DNA of 36,036 bases from an uncultured Burkholderiales bacterium (lineage in GTDB: Bacteria > Pseudomonadota > Gammaproteobacteria > Burkholderiales > Burkholderiaceae), in NCBI GenBank assembly GCA_946480465.1, contig CAMLJY010000061.1, positions 1-36,036 of the forward strand, written 5' to 3'. Below, in pieces: positions 1 to 12,422 of the stretch. The position numbers and the translations under genes are program-made. How positions within the stretch are numbered: position 1 is the first letter of the stretch; every line of letters begins with the position of its first letter. Under the pieces are notes generated by a model. That model did not search any database. It worked only from the letters and a program-made list of their open reading frames with translations, and was not told where the DNA came from.

Positions 1-50
1 GTTGGCTTGGTTATCGACCTTAGGGCCTGACAACGGGCCAACATCTACCA

Positions 51-1412
51 ATGACTGCACAGCATGAGTGGCTGAAGGTCGACTCGATCGACCTCGAAGC
101 CCAGGGCGTCGCCCGAAACAGCGAGGGCAAGGTCGTCTTCATCGAAGGCGCCTTGCCTGGAGAAGAAGTCCAGGTCCAGGTGGGCCGGCGCAAGAACCAA
201 TGGGAGCAGGGCACGCTGGTGGCCCTGCGCCGGGAGAGCCCGCTGCGCGTGCGGCCCGGCTGTCCCCACTTCGGCCTACACGCAGGGGCCTGTGGCGGCT
301 GCAAGATGCAGCACCTGGACGCGGGCGCGCAGGTGGCCGTGAAGCAACGCGCGCTGGAGGATGGCCTGCAGCACCTGGCCAAGCTGCGTCCCGAGCGCAT
401 GCTGCGCCCGATCGAAGGGCCGACCTGGGGTTACCGGTACCGTGCTCGCCTGTCAGTGCGCCATGTGGCGAAGAAGGGCGTCGTTCTAGTCGGATTCCAC
501 GAACGAAAGTCGCGCTATGTGGCGGACATGCGCGCCTGCCCCGTGCTGCCTCGCAAAGTGAGCGACATGTTGCTGCCGCTGCGGGAGCTCATCGCCGCCA
601 TGGACCAGCGCGATCGGCTGCCTCAGATCGAGCTCGCGGTGGGGGAGGGCAACCAGAGTACCGTGACGGCGCTGGTCCTGCGCCACCTTGAACCTCTGAG
701 CGAACCCGACCGCGCGCGCCTGCAGGCGTTCGGCGAGAAGCACGCCGTTCAATGGTGGCTGCAACCCAAGGGGCCTGAAAGCGTGCACCTGCTGCAGGAG
801 GGCGGACCGGAACTCGCGTACTCGTTGCCAGAGTACGGCGTGACGATGCCGTTCAGGCCAACCGACTTCACCCAGGTGAACCACCACATCAACCGCGTGC
901 TGGTCGCTCGCGCCATGGGCCTGCTGGCCCCCCAGGCCGACGAGCGGGTCATCGACTGGTTCTGCGGCCTCGGCAACTTCACACTCCCCATCACTACCCG
1001 AGCGCGCGAAGTCCTCGGCATCGAAGGCAGCGAGGTACTCGTGCAGCGCGCACGGGAGAACGCGGCACGCAACGGCCTGGCAACACGGGTGAGTTTTGCG
1101 GCACGCAACCTGTTTGAACTGTCGGCCGAAGACCTCATCGCGTTCGGGTCGGCGCAGAAGTGGCTCGTCGATCCACCGCGCGAAGGCGCATTTGCGTTGG
1201 CGAAGGCGGTAGCCGACCTCCATGCCGAGCCCCGCGAAGCTTGGCAGCCGCCGCAGCGCATCGTCTACGTCAGCTGCAACCCGGCCACGCTGGCACGCGA
1301 CGCCGGATTGCTGGTGCATCAAGCGGGATACCGCTGCACTGCCGCGGGAGTGGTCAACATGTTCCCGCATACCGCGCACGTGGAGAGCATGGCGGTCTTC
1401 GAGCGGGCATGA
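51..1412 (+). CDS. rlmD: 23S rRNA (uracil-1939-C5)-methyltransferase RlmD
   Basis: This 453-residue protein is predicted to methylate C5 of U1939 in 23S rRNA using S-adenosylmethionine. An N-terminal TRAM-like segment (about residues 5-60) precedes a cysteine set suited to a 4Fe-4S cluster: C71, C81 and C84 in the region ending GACGGCK, with C163 as the fourth ligand. The C-terminal half is a Rossmann methyltransferase: FTQVN near 280, the [14 protein letters not shown] loop near 305, and the nucleophile region [14 protein letters not shown] with C409. Length is slightly above the E. coli protein (433). The ATG start at 51 gives the usual N-terminus; no strong ribosome binding site is visible. 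It stands alone, convergent with the next gene. The RlmD assignment over RlmC or TrmA rests on length, the TRAM segment and the Fe-S cysteines. Confidence 0.93.
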   Translation: MTAQHEWLKVDSIDLEAQGVARNSEGKVVFIEGALPGEEVQVQVGRRKNQWEQGTLVALRRESPLRVRPGCPHFGLHAGACGGCKMQHLDAGAQVAVKQRALEDGLQHLAKLRPERMLRPIEGPTWGYRYRARLSVRHVAKKGVVLVGFHERKSRYVADMRACPVLPRKVSDMLLPLRELIAAMDQRDRLPQIELAVGEGNQSTVTALVLRHLEPLSEPDRARLQAFGEKHAVQWWLQPKGPESVHLLQEGGPELAYSLPEYGVTMPFRPTDFTQVNHHINRVLVARAMGLLAPQADERVIDWFCGLGNFTLPITTRAREVLGIEGSEVLVQRARENAARNGLATRVSFAARNLFELSAEDLIAFGSAQKWLVDPPREGAFALAKAVADLHAEPREAWQPPQRIVYVSCNPATLARDAGLLVHQAGYRCTAAGVVNMFPHTAHVESMAVFERA

Positions 1413-1467
1413 GAAAGGGCCCGCGCAGGGCCCTTCAAAGAGGCGACCCCGGGCTGTGCGCCCGGGG
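1413..1467. terminator. Two tandem GC-rich hairpins between convergent genes
   Basis: Two perfect 8-bp inverted repeats sit between the convergent rlmD and Bax-inhibitor genes. The first pairs AAGGGCCC (1415-1422) with GGGCCCTT (1428-1435) around a 5-nt loop; read on the minus strand it is followed by TTTCTC. The second pairs CCCCGGGC (1447-1454) with GCCCGGGG (1460-1467). They probably terminate the minus-strand gene and may also stop rlmD transcripts. The plus-strand side lacks a clear U-run. Confidence 0.6.
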
Positions 1468-1479
1468 TGCATGGCAATG

Positions 1480-2178
1480 TCAGTCCCGCTCGCCGCCGAA
1501 GATCCCAAGGATCGACAACAGGCTCTGGAACACGTTGTAAACGTCCAGGTAGATGGCCAGCGTGGCACTGACGTAGTTCGTCTCGCCGCCATCCATCACA
1601 CGCTTGACGTCGTACAGGATGAAGGCCGAGAAGATGCCCAGGCACAACACCAGCAGCGTGATCATCAGCGCCGACGACTGCAGGAAGGCATTGGCGATGA
1701 ACGCGAAGAACAAGATCCAGGCGCCGATGGTCAAGAACTTGCCCAGGGCCGACAGATCGCGCTTGATCACGGTGGCCATGGTCGCCATCGCGAAGAAGAT
1801 CGCGGCGGTGCCGCCGAACGCCATCATGATCAGCGAGGAGCCGTTCTTGAAGCCCAGCACCATCGCAAGCAAGCGCGACAGCATCACCCCCATGAAGAAG
1901 GTGAACGCGAGCAGCAGGTAGACGCCGGTCGACGATTCTTTGGTCTTCTCGATCGCGAACATGAAGCCGAACGCGCCGGCCAGGAACACGATCATGCTGA
2001 CCATCGGGCTCAGCGCAGTGACGATGCCCGAGGCAACCCCCAGCCAGGCGCCGAGCACCGTCGGCACCATCGACACCGCCAGCAACCAATAGGTGTTGCG
2101 CAGGACCTTGTTGCGGTTCGCTGCCACCCCACCCGAACCGGCATAGCCGGGGTAGCTTTGCAGGCCTTGTTCGTTCAT
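1480..2178 (-). CDS. Bax inhibitor-1/YccA family membrane protein
   Basis: This 232-residue inner-membrane protein has about seven hydrophobic segments filling most of the chain after a short polar N-terminus (MNEQGLQSYPGYAG). It belongs to the Bax inhibitor-1/UPF0005 group (YccA, YbhL, YetJ). The C-terminal part carries the conserved acidic pattern ILYDVKR then AIYLDVYNVFQ, matching the aspartate pair that gates calcium leak in the characterised Bacillus homologue. In proteobacteria YccA is an FtsH substrate and modulator; a role here is inference, although ftsH lies in the same window. The start at 2178 is chosen because GGAGG stands about 7 nt upstream on this strand; an open extension to 2262 has no such signal and no family similarity. 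It is divergent from the next gene, with 134 bp between starts. Confidence 0.88.
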   Translation of the reverse strand: MNEQGLQSYPGYAGSGGVAANRNKVLRNTYWLLAVSMVPTVLGAWLGVASGIVTALSPMVSMIVFLAGAFGFMFAIEKTKESSTGVYLLLAFTFFMGVMLSRLLAMVLGFKNGSSLIMMAFGGTAAIFFAMATMATVIKRDLSALGKFLTIGAWILFFAFIANAFLQSSALMITLLVLCLGIFSAFILYDVKRVMDGGETNYVSATLAIYLDVYNVFQSLLSILGIFGGERD

Positions 2179-2312
2179 GAAACCTCCACGCTGTTGAAAG
2201 ACGGCGATGCCGCAATGGATTCGCGGCGCGGATTCTAGTTCCCCGTCGAATCGGGAAACCACGCTGCATGATGATGCACACTCCGCCGTCCCCAGATTCG
2301 AGGAGCAATCCG

Positions 2313-2720
2313 ATGAAGAACAAGCCCACGTTGACGCTGGACGACGTGCGAAGCATCGCGCAGGCAGCCGAGAACGAGGCGAGCTCGCACCAATGGGCCG
2401 TGACGATCGCGATCGTCGACGACGGCGGCCACCTGCTGTGGCTGCAACGGCTGGACGGTGCCGCTCCGATCTCGGCCCAGATCGCCCCGGCCAAGGCGCG
2501 CACGGCAGCGCTGGGCCGGCGCGAGAGCAAGGTCTATGAGGACATGATCAACCAGGGCCGGTACTCGTTCCTCAGCGCCCCGGCCCTCGAAGGCATGCTG
2601 GAAGGCGGCGTTCCGGTGATCGTGGAGGGCCAGTGCATCGGCGCCGTCGGTGTCAGCGGTGTGAAGTCGAACGAGGACGCGCAGATCGCCCGCGCTGGCA
2701 TCGCTGCGCTGAGCCTCTGA
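2313..2720 (+). CDS. GlcG/HbpS (DUF336) family heme-degrading-type protein
   Basis: This 135-residue cytoplasmic protein is of the GlcG/HbpS family (DUF336). Recognisable blocks are the N-terminal [14 protein letters not shown], the central [19 protein letters not shown], the [12 protein letters not shown] segment and the C-terminal [16 protein letters not shown]. The family includes a heme-binding sensor partner in Streptomyces and the GlcG protein of glycolate operons, but the cellular role of most members is unknown, so no pathway is assigned. The ATG at 2313 is preferred over one at 2268 because AGGAG lies at 2301-2305 with 7-nt spacing and the protein then begins as in relatives. It stands alone between a divergent membrane-protein gene and carA. 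Confidence 0.85.
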   Translation: MKNKPTLTLDDVRSIAQAAENEASSHQWAVTIAIVDDGGHLLWLQRLDGAAPISAQIAPAKARTAALGRRESKVYEDMINQGRYSFLSAPALEGMLEGGVPVIVEGQCIGAVGVSGVKSNEDAQIARAGIAALSL

Positions 2721-2756
2721 ATCAAGGGGAAGCCCCTCGGGCAAACCCGAAGCGGA

Positions 2757-2762
2757 TATACT
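2757..2762 (+). promoter_or_regulatory. Possible carAB -10 element
   Basis: TATACT lies about 112 nt upstream of carA in the only A/T-rich part of the 2721-2874 gap. No convincing -35 hexamer stands 16-18 nt before it. Two short dyads come just before it (AGGGG/CCCCT at 2725-2737 and CGGG/CCCG at 2738-2749). This is a weak promoter call based on one hexamer. Confidence 0.3.
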
Positions 2763-2874
2763 CCCGCGGTTTACCCGCCAACACCGCAGCCTAGCGAAAC
2801 TCTCCCGAAGTTTCCCCCGCCGGACCCCTCGCAAGGAGTGGAGCTGGGCGTGCGCGACTTCCGGAGCCTTTGTC

Positions 2875-4024
2875 TTGCTGCCTGTTCTGCCTCCCGCTCT
2901 CCTCGCACTCGCAGACGGCACGGTCTTTCGTGGCACTTCGATCGGCGCTGCCGGTCGCACGTCCGGTGAAGTGGTGTTCAACACTGCGCTCACCGGCTAC
3001 CAGGAAATCCTCACCGACCCCAGCTATTGCCGGCAGATCGTCACCCTGACGTATCCGCACATCGGCAACTACGGCGTCAACCCCGAGGATGTCGAAGCCA
3101 CCAGAGTCCATGCCGCCGGCCTGATCATCAAGAACCTGCCGTTGCGCGTTTCCAACTTCCGGCAGGCGATGACGCTGCCTCAGTATCTGGAGCGCGAAGG
3201 CACGGTCGCCATCAGCGACATCGACACGCGCCGCCTCACCCGGGTGCTGCGAACGACCGGTGCACAAAATGGCGTGATCGCCGCTTTTCCAGTGGGCTAC
3301 CAGATCTCCGACGATGACGTCGCTGGAGCGGTGGCCGAGGCCCGTGGTGCGCCCAGCATGTCGGGTCTGGACTTGGCGAAAGTGGTGTCGGTGCGTGAGC
3401 CCTATGAGTGGACGGAGACCGAGTGGGTCCTGGGTTCCGGCTACGGGCAGCAGTCGCAGCCGCGCTTCCACGTCGTCGCCTATGACTATGGCGTCAAGCG
3501 CAACATCCTGCGCATGCTGGCCAGCCGTGGTTGCCGCATCACCGTGGTGCCGGCCCAAACCGCCGCGGACGAGGTGCTCAAGCTGCAGCCCAGTGGAGTG
3601 TTCCTCAGCAACGGCCCCGGTGATCCCGAGCCCTGTGATTACGCGATCGATGCCGCCCGCACGCTGATCGACAGCGGCCTGCCTACGTTCGGCATCTGTC
3701 TGGGCCACCAGATCATGGCGCTGGCGTCCGGTGCCAAGACCTTCAAGATGAAGTTCGGCCACCACGGCGCGAATCACCCCGTGAAGGACCTGGACAACGG
3801 CCGCGTCTCCATCACCAGCCAGAACCACGGTTTCGCGGTGGACGAGAAGACCCTGCCCGCCAACCTGCGCCCCACGCACGTGAGCCTTTTCGACGGCACC
3901 CTGCAAGGCCTGGCCCGCACCGACAAGCCCGCGTTCTGCTTCCAGGGCCACCCGGAAGCCTCCCCAGGACCCCATGACATTGCCTACCTGTTCGACCGCT
4001 TCGTGGCGCTGATGGAGAAGCAAC

Positions 4025-4032
<8 letters not shown>
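2875..4032 (+). CDS. carA: Carbamoyl-phosphate synthase small (glutaminase) subunit
   Basis: CarA hydrolyses glutamine and passes ammonia to CarB for carbamoyl phosphate synthesis, feeding arginine and pyrimidine biosynthesis. The 385-residue chain has the N-terminal CarA domain (LADGTVFRG, then [20 protein letters not shown]) and a class I glutamine amidotransferase domain from about residue 195. The nucleophile is C275 in FGICLGHQ, with H359 and E361 in [13 protein letters not shown]. The reading frame begins with TTG at 2875, with GGAG at 2863-2866 and 8-nt spacing; no in-frame ATG or GTG fits better, and the N-terminus [12 protein letters not shown] is typical. The 3' end overlaps carB by 8 nt (ATGCCTAA), indicating coupled translation. 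Confidence 0.96.
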
Positions 4033-7279
<3,247 letters not shown>

Positions 7280-7301
7280 ACTCCACGCCGTTCCCCCATC
7301 C

Positions 7302-7341
7302 GCCGCTGGCTGCCCTCGGGCCCCGGCGGCTTATTTCTTTT
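7302..7341 (+). terminator. Rho-independent terminator after carB
   Basis: GCCGCTGG (7302-7309) pairs with CCGGCGGC (7323-7330), 8 bp with one G-U pair, around a GC-rich loop. The stem is followed directly by TTATTTCTTTT (7331-7341). It lies 22 nt after the carB stop and 18 nt before greA, so it separates the two transcription units unless read-through occurs. Confidence 0.75.
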
Positions 7342-7359
7342 GCTGAAGCGTTTTCGACC

Positions 7360-7836
7360 ATGACGACCATTCCCCTGACCAAGCGCGGCGCCGAAAAGCT
7401 CAAGGAAGAACTGCATCGCCTGAAGACCGTCGAGCGCCATGCGGTCATCCAGGCCATCGCCGAGGCACGCGCCCAGGGTGACCTGTCCGAGAACGCCGAG
7501 TACGACGCAGCCAAGGACAAGCAGGGATTCATCGAAGGCCGCATTCTCGAGATCGAGGGGAAGCTCGCAGCGGCCCAGGTGATCGATCCGACGGCACTCG
7601 ATGCCGGTGGACGGGTTGTGTTTGGCGCCACTGTCGATCTGGAAGAGGAATCTTCGGGCCAGGAAGTGACCTATCAGATCGTCGGCGACGACGAAGCCGA
7701 CCTGAAGAAGGGCTTGATCTCGATCAGCTCCCCGATCGCGCGCGCGATGATCGGCAAGGAAGCCGGTGACGTGGCCGAGGTGCAGGCACCGGGAGGCATC
7801 AAGCGCTACGAGATCGTGGAAGTTCGCTACGTCTGA
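7360..7836 (+). CDS. greA: Transcription elongation factor GreA
   Basis: GreA enters the RNA polymerase secondary channel and stimulates cleavage of backtracked RNA. The 158-residue length is exactly typical. The N-terminal coiled coil (about 1-75) includes [20 protein letters not shown] and the tip motif [13 protein letters not shown], which carries the acidic residues that position catalytic magnesium. The C-terminal FKBP-like domain follows ([12 protein letters not shown], then [19 protein letters not shown]). Start is ATG at 7360. The stop codon overlaps the next start as TGATG at 7834-7838, so the following membrane-protein gene is probably translationally coupled. Confidence 0.96.
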   Translation: MTTIPLTKRGAEKLKEELHRLKTVERHAVIQAIAEARAQGDLSENAEYDAAKDKQGFIEGRILEIEGKLAAAQVIDPTALDAGGRVVFGATVDLEEESSGQEVTYQIVGDDEADLKKGLISISSPIARAMIGKEAGDVAEVQAPGGIKRYEIVEVRYV

Positions 7837-8276
7837 TGGCCGAGCGCCTGCGTCGGCTCCTGCCGGGCCTGTGGGCCGGCATGCTGCTGTGCGTGGCGCT
7901 GATTGCCACGCCCGCGCCGTTTTCAGTTCTGCCCGCAACGGACGCGGGGCGCGTCGTGGGGCGCATCTTCGTGCAGGAGGCCTGGCTCAGCCTCGGGATT
8001 GCCGTGTGGCTGATCGCGGCAGAGCGCCGCCGCGCTCTGAACGCGGCCAGCGCCGGAACCGGCTCCGTCCTTAGCATCGACTTGTTGCTGCTTCTCGGCA
8101 CGGTCTTCTGCACCGTGGCTGGACACTTCGGCATGCAGCCGCTGATGGCTGGCGCGCGGGGCGGCGCAGGTCCTCTCAGCTTCGGTCAATTGCACGCCAT
8201 CAGCGTGGTCTTCTTCGGTGTGAAGACGCTGCTGGCGGTGTGCCTCGCCTGGCGGGCCGTCAGACCTTCTTCTTGA
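7836..8276 (+). CDS. DUF4149 domain-containing membrane protein
   Basis: This 146-residue protein has four hydrophobic segments: about residues 8-27 (LWAGMLLCVALIATPAPF), 46-62, 80-100 (LLLLLGTVFCTVAGHFG) and 122-140. It is a small inner-membrane protein of the DUF4149 family, which has no established function and is commonly found beside greA and yhbY in Burkholderiales. The ATG overlaps the greA stop by one base, suggesting coupling. Its 3' end overlaps the 3' end of yhbY, on the other strand, by 17 bp (8260-8276), so neither gene has room for its own terminator. Confidence 0.8.
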   Translation: MAERLRRLLPGLWAGMLLCVALIATPAPFSVLPATDAGRVVGRIFVQEAWLSLGIAVWLIAAERRRALNAASAGTGSVLSIDLLLLLGTVFCTVAGHFGMQPLMAGARGGAGPLSFGQLHAISVVFFGVKTLLAVCLAWRAVRPSS

Positions 8277-8727
8277 TGCTGGTCGTGCGCGGCTTGGCGC
8301 GCTTGATCGAACCACCGGCGGTCACACGCTGGTTGCCGAACACCTTGACCTTCTTGACCTGCGGCCGGTGGTTGGGGCTCTTGGAGAACTTCAGGATCTT
8401 GACGGTGCGTGGGCCGGGTTGGCGATCTTCTCGCTCCACTTGCTCCTTTGGCGGCAGGGGTCGCCACAGCACCAGCAACTTGCCGATGTGCTGCACGGGC
8501 GCGGCGCCGAGCTGGTCCGCCAAGGAGGCGAGCGCGGCCTCCCGCTGTTCGCGGCTGTCGGAGAACATGCGGACCTTGATCAGGCCATGAGCCTTCAGGG
8601 CCGCCTCGGCTTCCTTCAGTACCGCGGGCGTCAGGCCTTCGGCCCCGATGAGCACGACGGGGTCAAGGTGGTGGGCTTCGCCCCGCTTCTCTTTGCGTGC
8701 GGCGGGTGTCAGTTGGAGTGCAGGCAT
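8260..8727 (-). CDS. yhbY: YhbY family RNA-binding protein (CRM domain)
   Basis: This 155-residue protein carries one CRM domain at about residues 5-90: [34 protein letters not shown], and [16 protein letters not shown], followed by [19 protein letters not shown]. coli YhbY associates with pre-50S ribosomal particles. The chain is about 55 residues longer than E. coli YhbY (97), with a basic, lysine-rich C-terminal tail ([15 protein letters not shown], ending TSIKKKV) that may add RNA contacts. It is divergent from rlmE, another 50S maturation gene, with 20 bp between start codons. A GATAAT hexamer ends 6 nt before its ATG, so the mRNA may be leaderless. Confidence 0.88.
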   Translation of the reverse strand: MPALQLTPAARKEKRGEAHHLDPVVLIGAEGLTPAVLKEAEAALKAHGLIKVRMFSDSREQREAALASLADQLGAAPVQHIGKLLVLWRPLPPKEQVEREDRQPGPRTVKILKFSKSPNHRPQVKKVKVFGNQRVTAGGSIKRAKPRTTSIKKKV

Positions 8728-8732
8728 CCTCG

Positions 8733-8739
8733 TATTATC
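8733..8739. promoter_or_regulatory. Overlapping divergent -10 elements for yhbY and rlmE
   Basis: The 20 bp between the yhbY start (8727, minus) and the rlmE start (8748, plus) hold one A/T-rich core. On the plus strand TATTAT (8733-8738) lies 9 nt before the rlmE ATG; on the minus strand GATAAT (8739-8734) lies 6 nt before the yhbY ATG. Both fit a -10 element with transcription starting at or within a few bases of the start codon. No clear -35 was found on either side. Neither gene has a correctly spaced Shine-Dalgarno. Confidence 0.45.
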
Positions 8740-8747
8740 CCTGTGAG

Positions 8748-9467
8748 ATGAAGATCAAAACGAAGAGCAAGAAGCTCAACAAGGCCTGGTTGCAGGATCA
8801 CTTGTCGGATCCCTACGTCAAGCTTGCGCAGAAGGAGGGCTACCGCGCGCGTGCGGCCTACAAGCTGAAGGAGATCGACGAGAGCTTCCAGTTGGTGCGG
8901 CCAGGGCAGGTGGTGGTCGACCTCGGTTCCGCACCGGGCGCGTGGAGCCAATACCTGCGGCGGCGCTTTGCCCCCAAGGCTGCCGGGGCCGGTGGGGCGG
9001 CGGTCGGCGCGCTGGACGGCACCATCATCGCGCTCGACATCTTGCCGATGGAACCGATCGAAGGCGTGCACTTCATCCAGGGCGACTTCCGCGAGGACGC
9101 CGTGCTGGCCGAACTGGCCCGATCCGTCGGTGGCCGCCCCGTGGATCTGGTGGTCTCGGACATGGCACCCAACCTGTCGGGCATCGAGTCTTCGGATGCG
9201 GCGCGCATCGAACACCTCATCGAGCTCGCGCTGGAGTTCAGCCAGCAGCACCTCAAATCCGAGGGTGCCTTGGTCGCGAAAGTGTTCCACGGCAGCGGTT
9301 ACAGCCAGTTGGTCGAGCGCTTCAAGAGGGTGTTTCGGGTAGTCAAGCCAGTCAAGCCGAAGGCCTCCCGTGACAAATCTGCGGAAACCTTTCTGCTGGG
9401 CGTCGGTCTCAAATTCCCAGCCAGGGGTGCTGCAGCGATCGACCAGGGCGAAAAGGGCCCGGTTTGA
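8748..9467 (+). CDS. rlmE: 23S rRNA (uridine-2552-2'-O)-methyltransferase RlmE
   Basis: RlmE (FtsJ/RrmJ) methylates the 2'-OH of U2552 in the A-loop of the 50S subunit. The 239-residue chain begins [21 protein letters not shown] and has [16 protein letters not shown] with the first catalytic lysine, [15 protein letters not shown] (SAM motif I), [11 protein letters not shown] (catalytic Asp), [12 protein letters not shown] (second Lys) and [16 protein letters not shown] (Glu), which together are the K-D-K-E tetrad. A 15-20 residue insert ([16 protein letters not shown]) after motif I is longer than in E. coli (209 aa). The ATG at 8748 is chosen over an upstream open extension because family members start with this basic segment. 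It precedes ftsH, as in E. coli. Confidence 0.94.
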   Translation: MKIKTKSKKLNKAWLQDHLSDPYVKLAQKEGYRARAAYKLKEIDESFQLVRPGQVVVDLGSAPGAWSQYLRRRFAPKAAGAGGAAVGALDGTIIALDILPMEPIEGVHFIQGDFREDAVLAELARSVGGRPVDLVVSDMAPNLSGIESSDAARIEHLIELALEFSQQHLKSEGALVAKVFHGSGYSQLVERFKRVFRVVKPVKPKASRDKSAETFLLGVGLKFPARGAAAIDQGEKGPV

Positions 9468-9504
9468 CCTCTTTACCCGCCGTCCCTGCTCCCCTATCAC
9501 AGGG

Positions 9505-9532
9505 CTTGACTCGAATAGAATCGCCCCCATCT
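9505..9532 (+). promoter_or_regulatory. Sigma-32-type heat-shock promoter for ftsH
   Basis: CTTGACT (9505-9511) and CCCCATCT (9525-9532) are separated by 13 bp. This closely matches the RpoH consensus (CTTGAAA, 13-17 bp, CCCCATnT). It lies 70 nt upstream of the ftsH start. E. coli ftsH is a known heat-shock gene, which supports the reading; the promoter itself is inferred from sequence. Confidence 0.7.
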
Positions 9533-9601
9533 CCCCGCGGTAACGGGTGAGTCCTTCACGGGATTTCACAATCCGTCGAAGGTTTGGCTAAAGGAGCCAC
9601 G

Positions 9602-11506
9602 GTGAACAATCAATGGTTCTCTAAGGTCGCTGTCTGGCTGGTGATCGCGCTGGTGCTGTTCACCGTGTTCAAGCAGTTCGACCGCGGGGTGTCTCAAGGC
9701 TCGCAGATCGGGTACTCCGAGTTCCTCGATGAAGTGCGGGCCCGGCGCATCAAGTCCGTCACCCTGCAGGAGGGCTACGGTACGTCGGAGATCCTCGCGA
9801 TCACGACGGACGACAAGAAGATCCGCTCGACTGCCACGACGCTCGATCGCGGCTTGGTCGGCGACCTGATCAAGAACGATGTCAAGTTCGACGTCAAGCC
9901 GCGCGAAGAACCTTCCTTGCTGATGAGCCTGCTGCTCAGCTGGGGCCCCATGCTGCTTCTGATCGGCGTGTGGGTCTACTTCATGCGCCAGATGCAAGGC
10001 GGCGGCAAGGGCGGCGCCTTCAGCTTCGGGAAGAGCCGCGCGCGCATGCTCGACGAGAGCAACAACTCAATCACCTTCGCTGACGTCGCTGGCTGCGACG
10101 AGGCCAAGGAAGAGGTGAAGGAGCTCGTCGACTTCCTGAAGGACCCGCAGAAGTTCCAGAAGCTCGGCGGCCGCATCCCCCGCGGCGTGCTGATGGTCGG
10201 CCCCCCGGGCACGGGCAAGACGCTGCTCGCCAAGGCCATCGCCGGTGAAGCGAAGGTGCCGTTCTTCTCGATCTCGGGCTCGGACTTCGTCGAGATGTTC
10301 GTCGGCGTCGGTGCGGCCCGCGTGCGCGACATGTTCGAGCAGGCGAAGAAGAGCGCGCCGTGCATCATCTTCGTCGACGAGATCGACGCGGTCGGCCGCC
10401 ACCGCGGTGCCGGGCTCGGCGGCGGCAACGACGAGCGCGAGCAGACTCTCAACCAGATGCTGGTCGAGATGGACGGTTTCGAGACCAACCTCGGCGTCAT
10501 CGTGATGGCGGCCACCAACCGGCCCGACATTCTCGACCCCGCGCTGTTGCGTCCCGGCCGCTTCGACCGCCAGGTCTATGTGACGCTGCCCGACATCCGA
10601 GGCCGCGAGCAGATCCTGAACGTGCACATGCGCAAGGTACCGATCGGCCAGGACATCAAGGCCGACATCCTGGCGCGCGGCACCCCGGGGTTCTCAGGTG
10701 CCGACCTGGCGAACCTGGTCAACGAGGCGGCGCTCTTCGCTGCGCGCCGCAACGCGCGCGTGGTCGAGATGGTCGACTTCGAGCGGGCCAAGGACAAGAT
10801 CATGATGGGCACCGAGCGCAAGTCCATGGTGATGGACGAGAACGAGCGCCGCAATACCGCCTATCACGAGGCTGGCCACGCGCTGATCGGCCGGCTGCTC
10901 CCGAAGCTGGACCCCGTTCACAAGGTGACGATCATTCCGCGTGGCCGTGCCCTTGGCGTCACGCTCTCGCTGCCCGAAAAGGACCGCTACAGCTACGATC
11001 GCGTCTACATGCTGAATCAAATCAGCATGCTGTTCGGCGGCCGGATCGCCGAAGAAGTGTTCATGAACCAGATGACGACCGGCGCGTCCAACGACTTCGA
11101 GCGCGCGACACAGATGGCCCGTGACATGGTGACGCGCTATGGCATGAGCGAGAAGCTCGGCCCGATGGTTTACGCCGAGAACGAGGGCGAGGTGTTCCTC
11201 GGTCGTTCGGTGACCAAGACCACCAACATGTCCGAGGACACGATGCAGAAGGTCGACGTCGAGGTTCGGCGGATCATCGATGAGCAGTACGCGATCGCGC
11301 GCAAGCTGATCGAAGACAACAAGGACAAGATGCACGCGATGGCGACCGCGCTGCTGGAATGGGAAACCATCGACGGCGAGCAGCTGGACGACATCATGTC
11401 CGGAAAGCCGCCGCGGCCTCCGAAGGACTGGACACCTCCCGCGACCCGTCCGAGCGGACCCAGTGGCCCCGTCAGCACGGACGGCGCGCCCGCAACGGCT
11501 ACCTGA
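9602..11506 (+). CDS. ftsH: ATP-dependent zinc metalloprotease FtsH
   Basis: FtsH is a membrane-anchored hexameric AAA protease that degrades regulators and damaged membrane proteins. The 634-residue chain has an N-terminal membrane segment ([15 protein letters not shown], about 8-22), a periplasmic domain, and a second membrane segment near 112-130. The AAA module has Walker A GPPGTGKT (residues 200-207), Walker [17 protein letters not shown], and the second region of homology ending [11 protein letters not shown]. The protease domain has the zinc motif HEAGH (422-426). The GTG at 9602 is chosen because AAGGAG stands at 9591-9596; a TTG 18 nt upstream lacks this. The C-terminus is Pro/Thr/Ser-rich. 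A heat-shock type promoter lies upstream and a hairpin just after the stop. Confidence 0.97.
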   Translation: MNNQWFSKVAVWLVIALVLFTVFKQFDRGVSQGSQIGYSEFLDEVRARRIKSVTLQEGYGTSEILAITTDDKKIRSTATTLDRGLVGDLIKNDVKFDVKPREEPSLLMSLLLSWGPMLLLIGVWVYFMRQMQGGGKGGAFSFGKSRARMLDESNNSITFADVAGCDEAKEEVKELVDFLKDPQKFQKLGGRIPRGVLMVGPPGTGKTLLAKAIAGEAKVPFFSISGSDFVEMFVGVGAARVRDMFEQAKKSAPCIIFVDEIDAVGRHRGAGLGGGNDEREQTLNQMLVEMDGFETNLGVIVMAATNRPDILDPALLRPGRFDRQVYVTLPDIRGREQILNVHMRKVPIGQDIKADILARGTPGFSGADLANLVNEAALFAARRNARVVEMVDFERAKDKIMMGTERKSMVMDENERRNTAYHEAGHALIGRLLPKLDPVHKVTIIPRGRALGVTLSLPEKDRYSYDRVYMLNQISMLFGGRIAEEVFMNQMTTGASNDFERATQMARDMVTRYGMSEKLGPMVYAENEGEVFLGRSVTKTTNMSEDTMQKVDVEVRRIIDEQYAIARKLIEDNKDKMHAMATALLEWETIDGEQLDDIMSGKPPRPPKDWTPPATRPSGPSGPVSTDGAPATAT

Positions 11507-11533
11507 CCCTCAGAAGACTCAACTGCGCACAGC

Positions 11534-11563
11534 ACGGGGCCGACGAGGCCCCGTCGTCGTTTT
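11534..11563 (+). terminator. Hairpin between ftsH and folP, abutting the folP start
   Basis: ACGGGGCC (11534-11541) pairs perfectly with GGCCCCGT (11547-11554) around the loop GACGA, followed by CGTCG and then TTTT (11560-11563). It looks like a weak intrinsic terminator or attenuator. The T-run ends 2 nt before the folP ATG, so the hairpin occupies the place where a ribosome binding site would be. Confidence 0.55.
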
Positions 11564-11565
11564 CG

Positions 11566-12402
11566 ATGCATTGGCAGACCGCTCGCTTCACCCTCGTCCT
11601 GGACCGCCCGCTTGTCATGGGCATCGTCAACACGACGCCCGACTCGTTTTCCGATGGTGGACGATTCGCTGGCTTCGGTGACGCCTGCGCGCACTGCGAA
11701 CGGTTGCTCGAAGAGGGTGCTGACATCCTCGACATTGGCGGGGAATCGACGCGGCCAGGCGCACGCCAACCAGGCCCTGAGGAGGAGTTGGCCCGTGTGC
11801 TTCCAGTCCTGCGTCATGCAGTCAGCCTGGGGTGCCCTGTGTCCGTGGACACCAGCCGCCCCGAAGTGATGCGGGCGGCGATCGATGCCGGCGTGGACAT
11901 CGTCAATGACGTGCGGTCGCTTGGACGACCCGGAGCGATCGACGCCGTGGCGGCCTCCGGCGTCGGCGTCTGCCTGATGCACATGCGCGGCGAGCCGGCG
12001 ACCATGCAGGCGCAGACCGACTACGAGGACGTCGTGCAGGAAGTGCATGGCTTCCTGGCGACCCGCTTGCACGAGGTTTCCGTGGCAGGCGTGTCTTTGG
12101 ACCGTATCGTGCTGGATCCCGGCATCGGCTTCGCCAAATCTGCTGAGCACAATTGGGCCTTGCTTCGCGCGCAGCGCCGGCTGCTCGACCTGGGCCGCCC
12201 TCTGCTGGTCGGCTGGTCACGCAAGTCCTCGCTTGGCGCGCTCACCGGTCGTCCGGTGGACCGGCGCATGGCCGCGAGCGTGGTTGCCGCCCTGGCTGCG
12301 GTGCAGCGCGGGGCGATGATCGTGCGGGTGCACGACGTCGCGGAGACCGTGGACGCCTTCAAGGTCTGGCAGGCCGCAGGCCTGCTGGGCAACGATGTTT
12401 GA
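11566..12402 (+). CDS. folP: Dihydropteroate synthase
   Basis: FolP condenses p-aminobenzoate with hydroxymethyl-dihydropterin pyrophosphate in folate synthesis and is the sulfonamide target. The 278-residue TIM barrel has the signature [16 protein letters not shown] near residues 17-32, then [47 protein letters not shown] near 180, and [14 protein letters not shown]. The usual motif has V where this protein has T (NTTPDS), a tolerated variant. The ATG at 11566 gives the family-typical start [10 protein letters not shown], although no Shine-Dalgarno is visible because a GC-rich hairpin sits directly upstream. It lies between ftsH and glmM, the same order as in E. coli; the glmM start is 20 nt after its stop. 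Confidence 0.95.
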   Translation: MHWQTARFTLVLDRPLVMGIVNTTPDSFSDGGRFAGFGDACAHCERLLEEGADILDIGGESTRPGARQPGPEEELARVLPVLRHAVSLGCPVSVDTSRPEVMRAAIDAGVDIVNDVRSLGRPGAIDAVAASGVGVCLMHMRGEPATMQAQTDYEDVVQEVHGFLATRLHEVSVAGVSLDRIVLDPGIGFAKSAEHNWALLRAQRRLLDLGRPLLVGWSRKSSLGALTGRPVDRRMAASVVAALAAVQRGAMIVRVHDVAETVDAFKVWQAAGLLGNDV

Positions 12403-12422
12403 AGAAGAAGGATTCGACAACG

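Noticed and set aside
9584..9601. A TTG start giving FtsH six extra residues
   Set aside because: AAGGAG at 9591-9596 is correctly spaced for the GTG at 9602, and [12 protein letters not shown] is the normal N-terminus.
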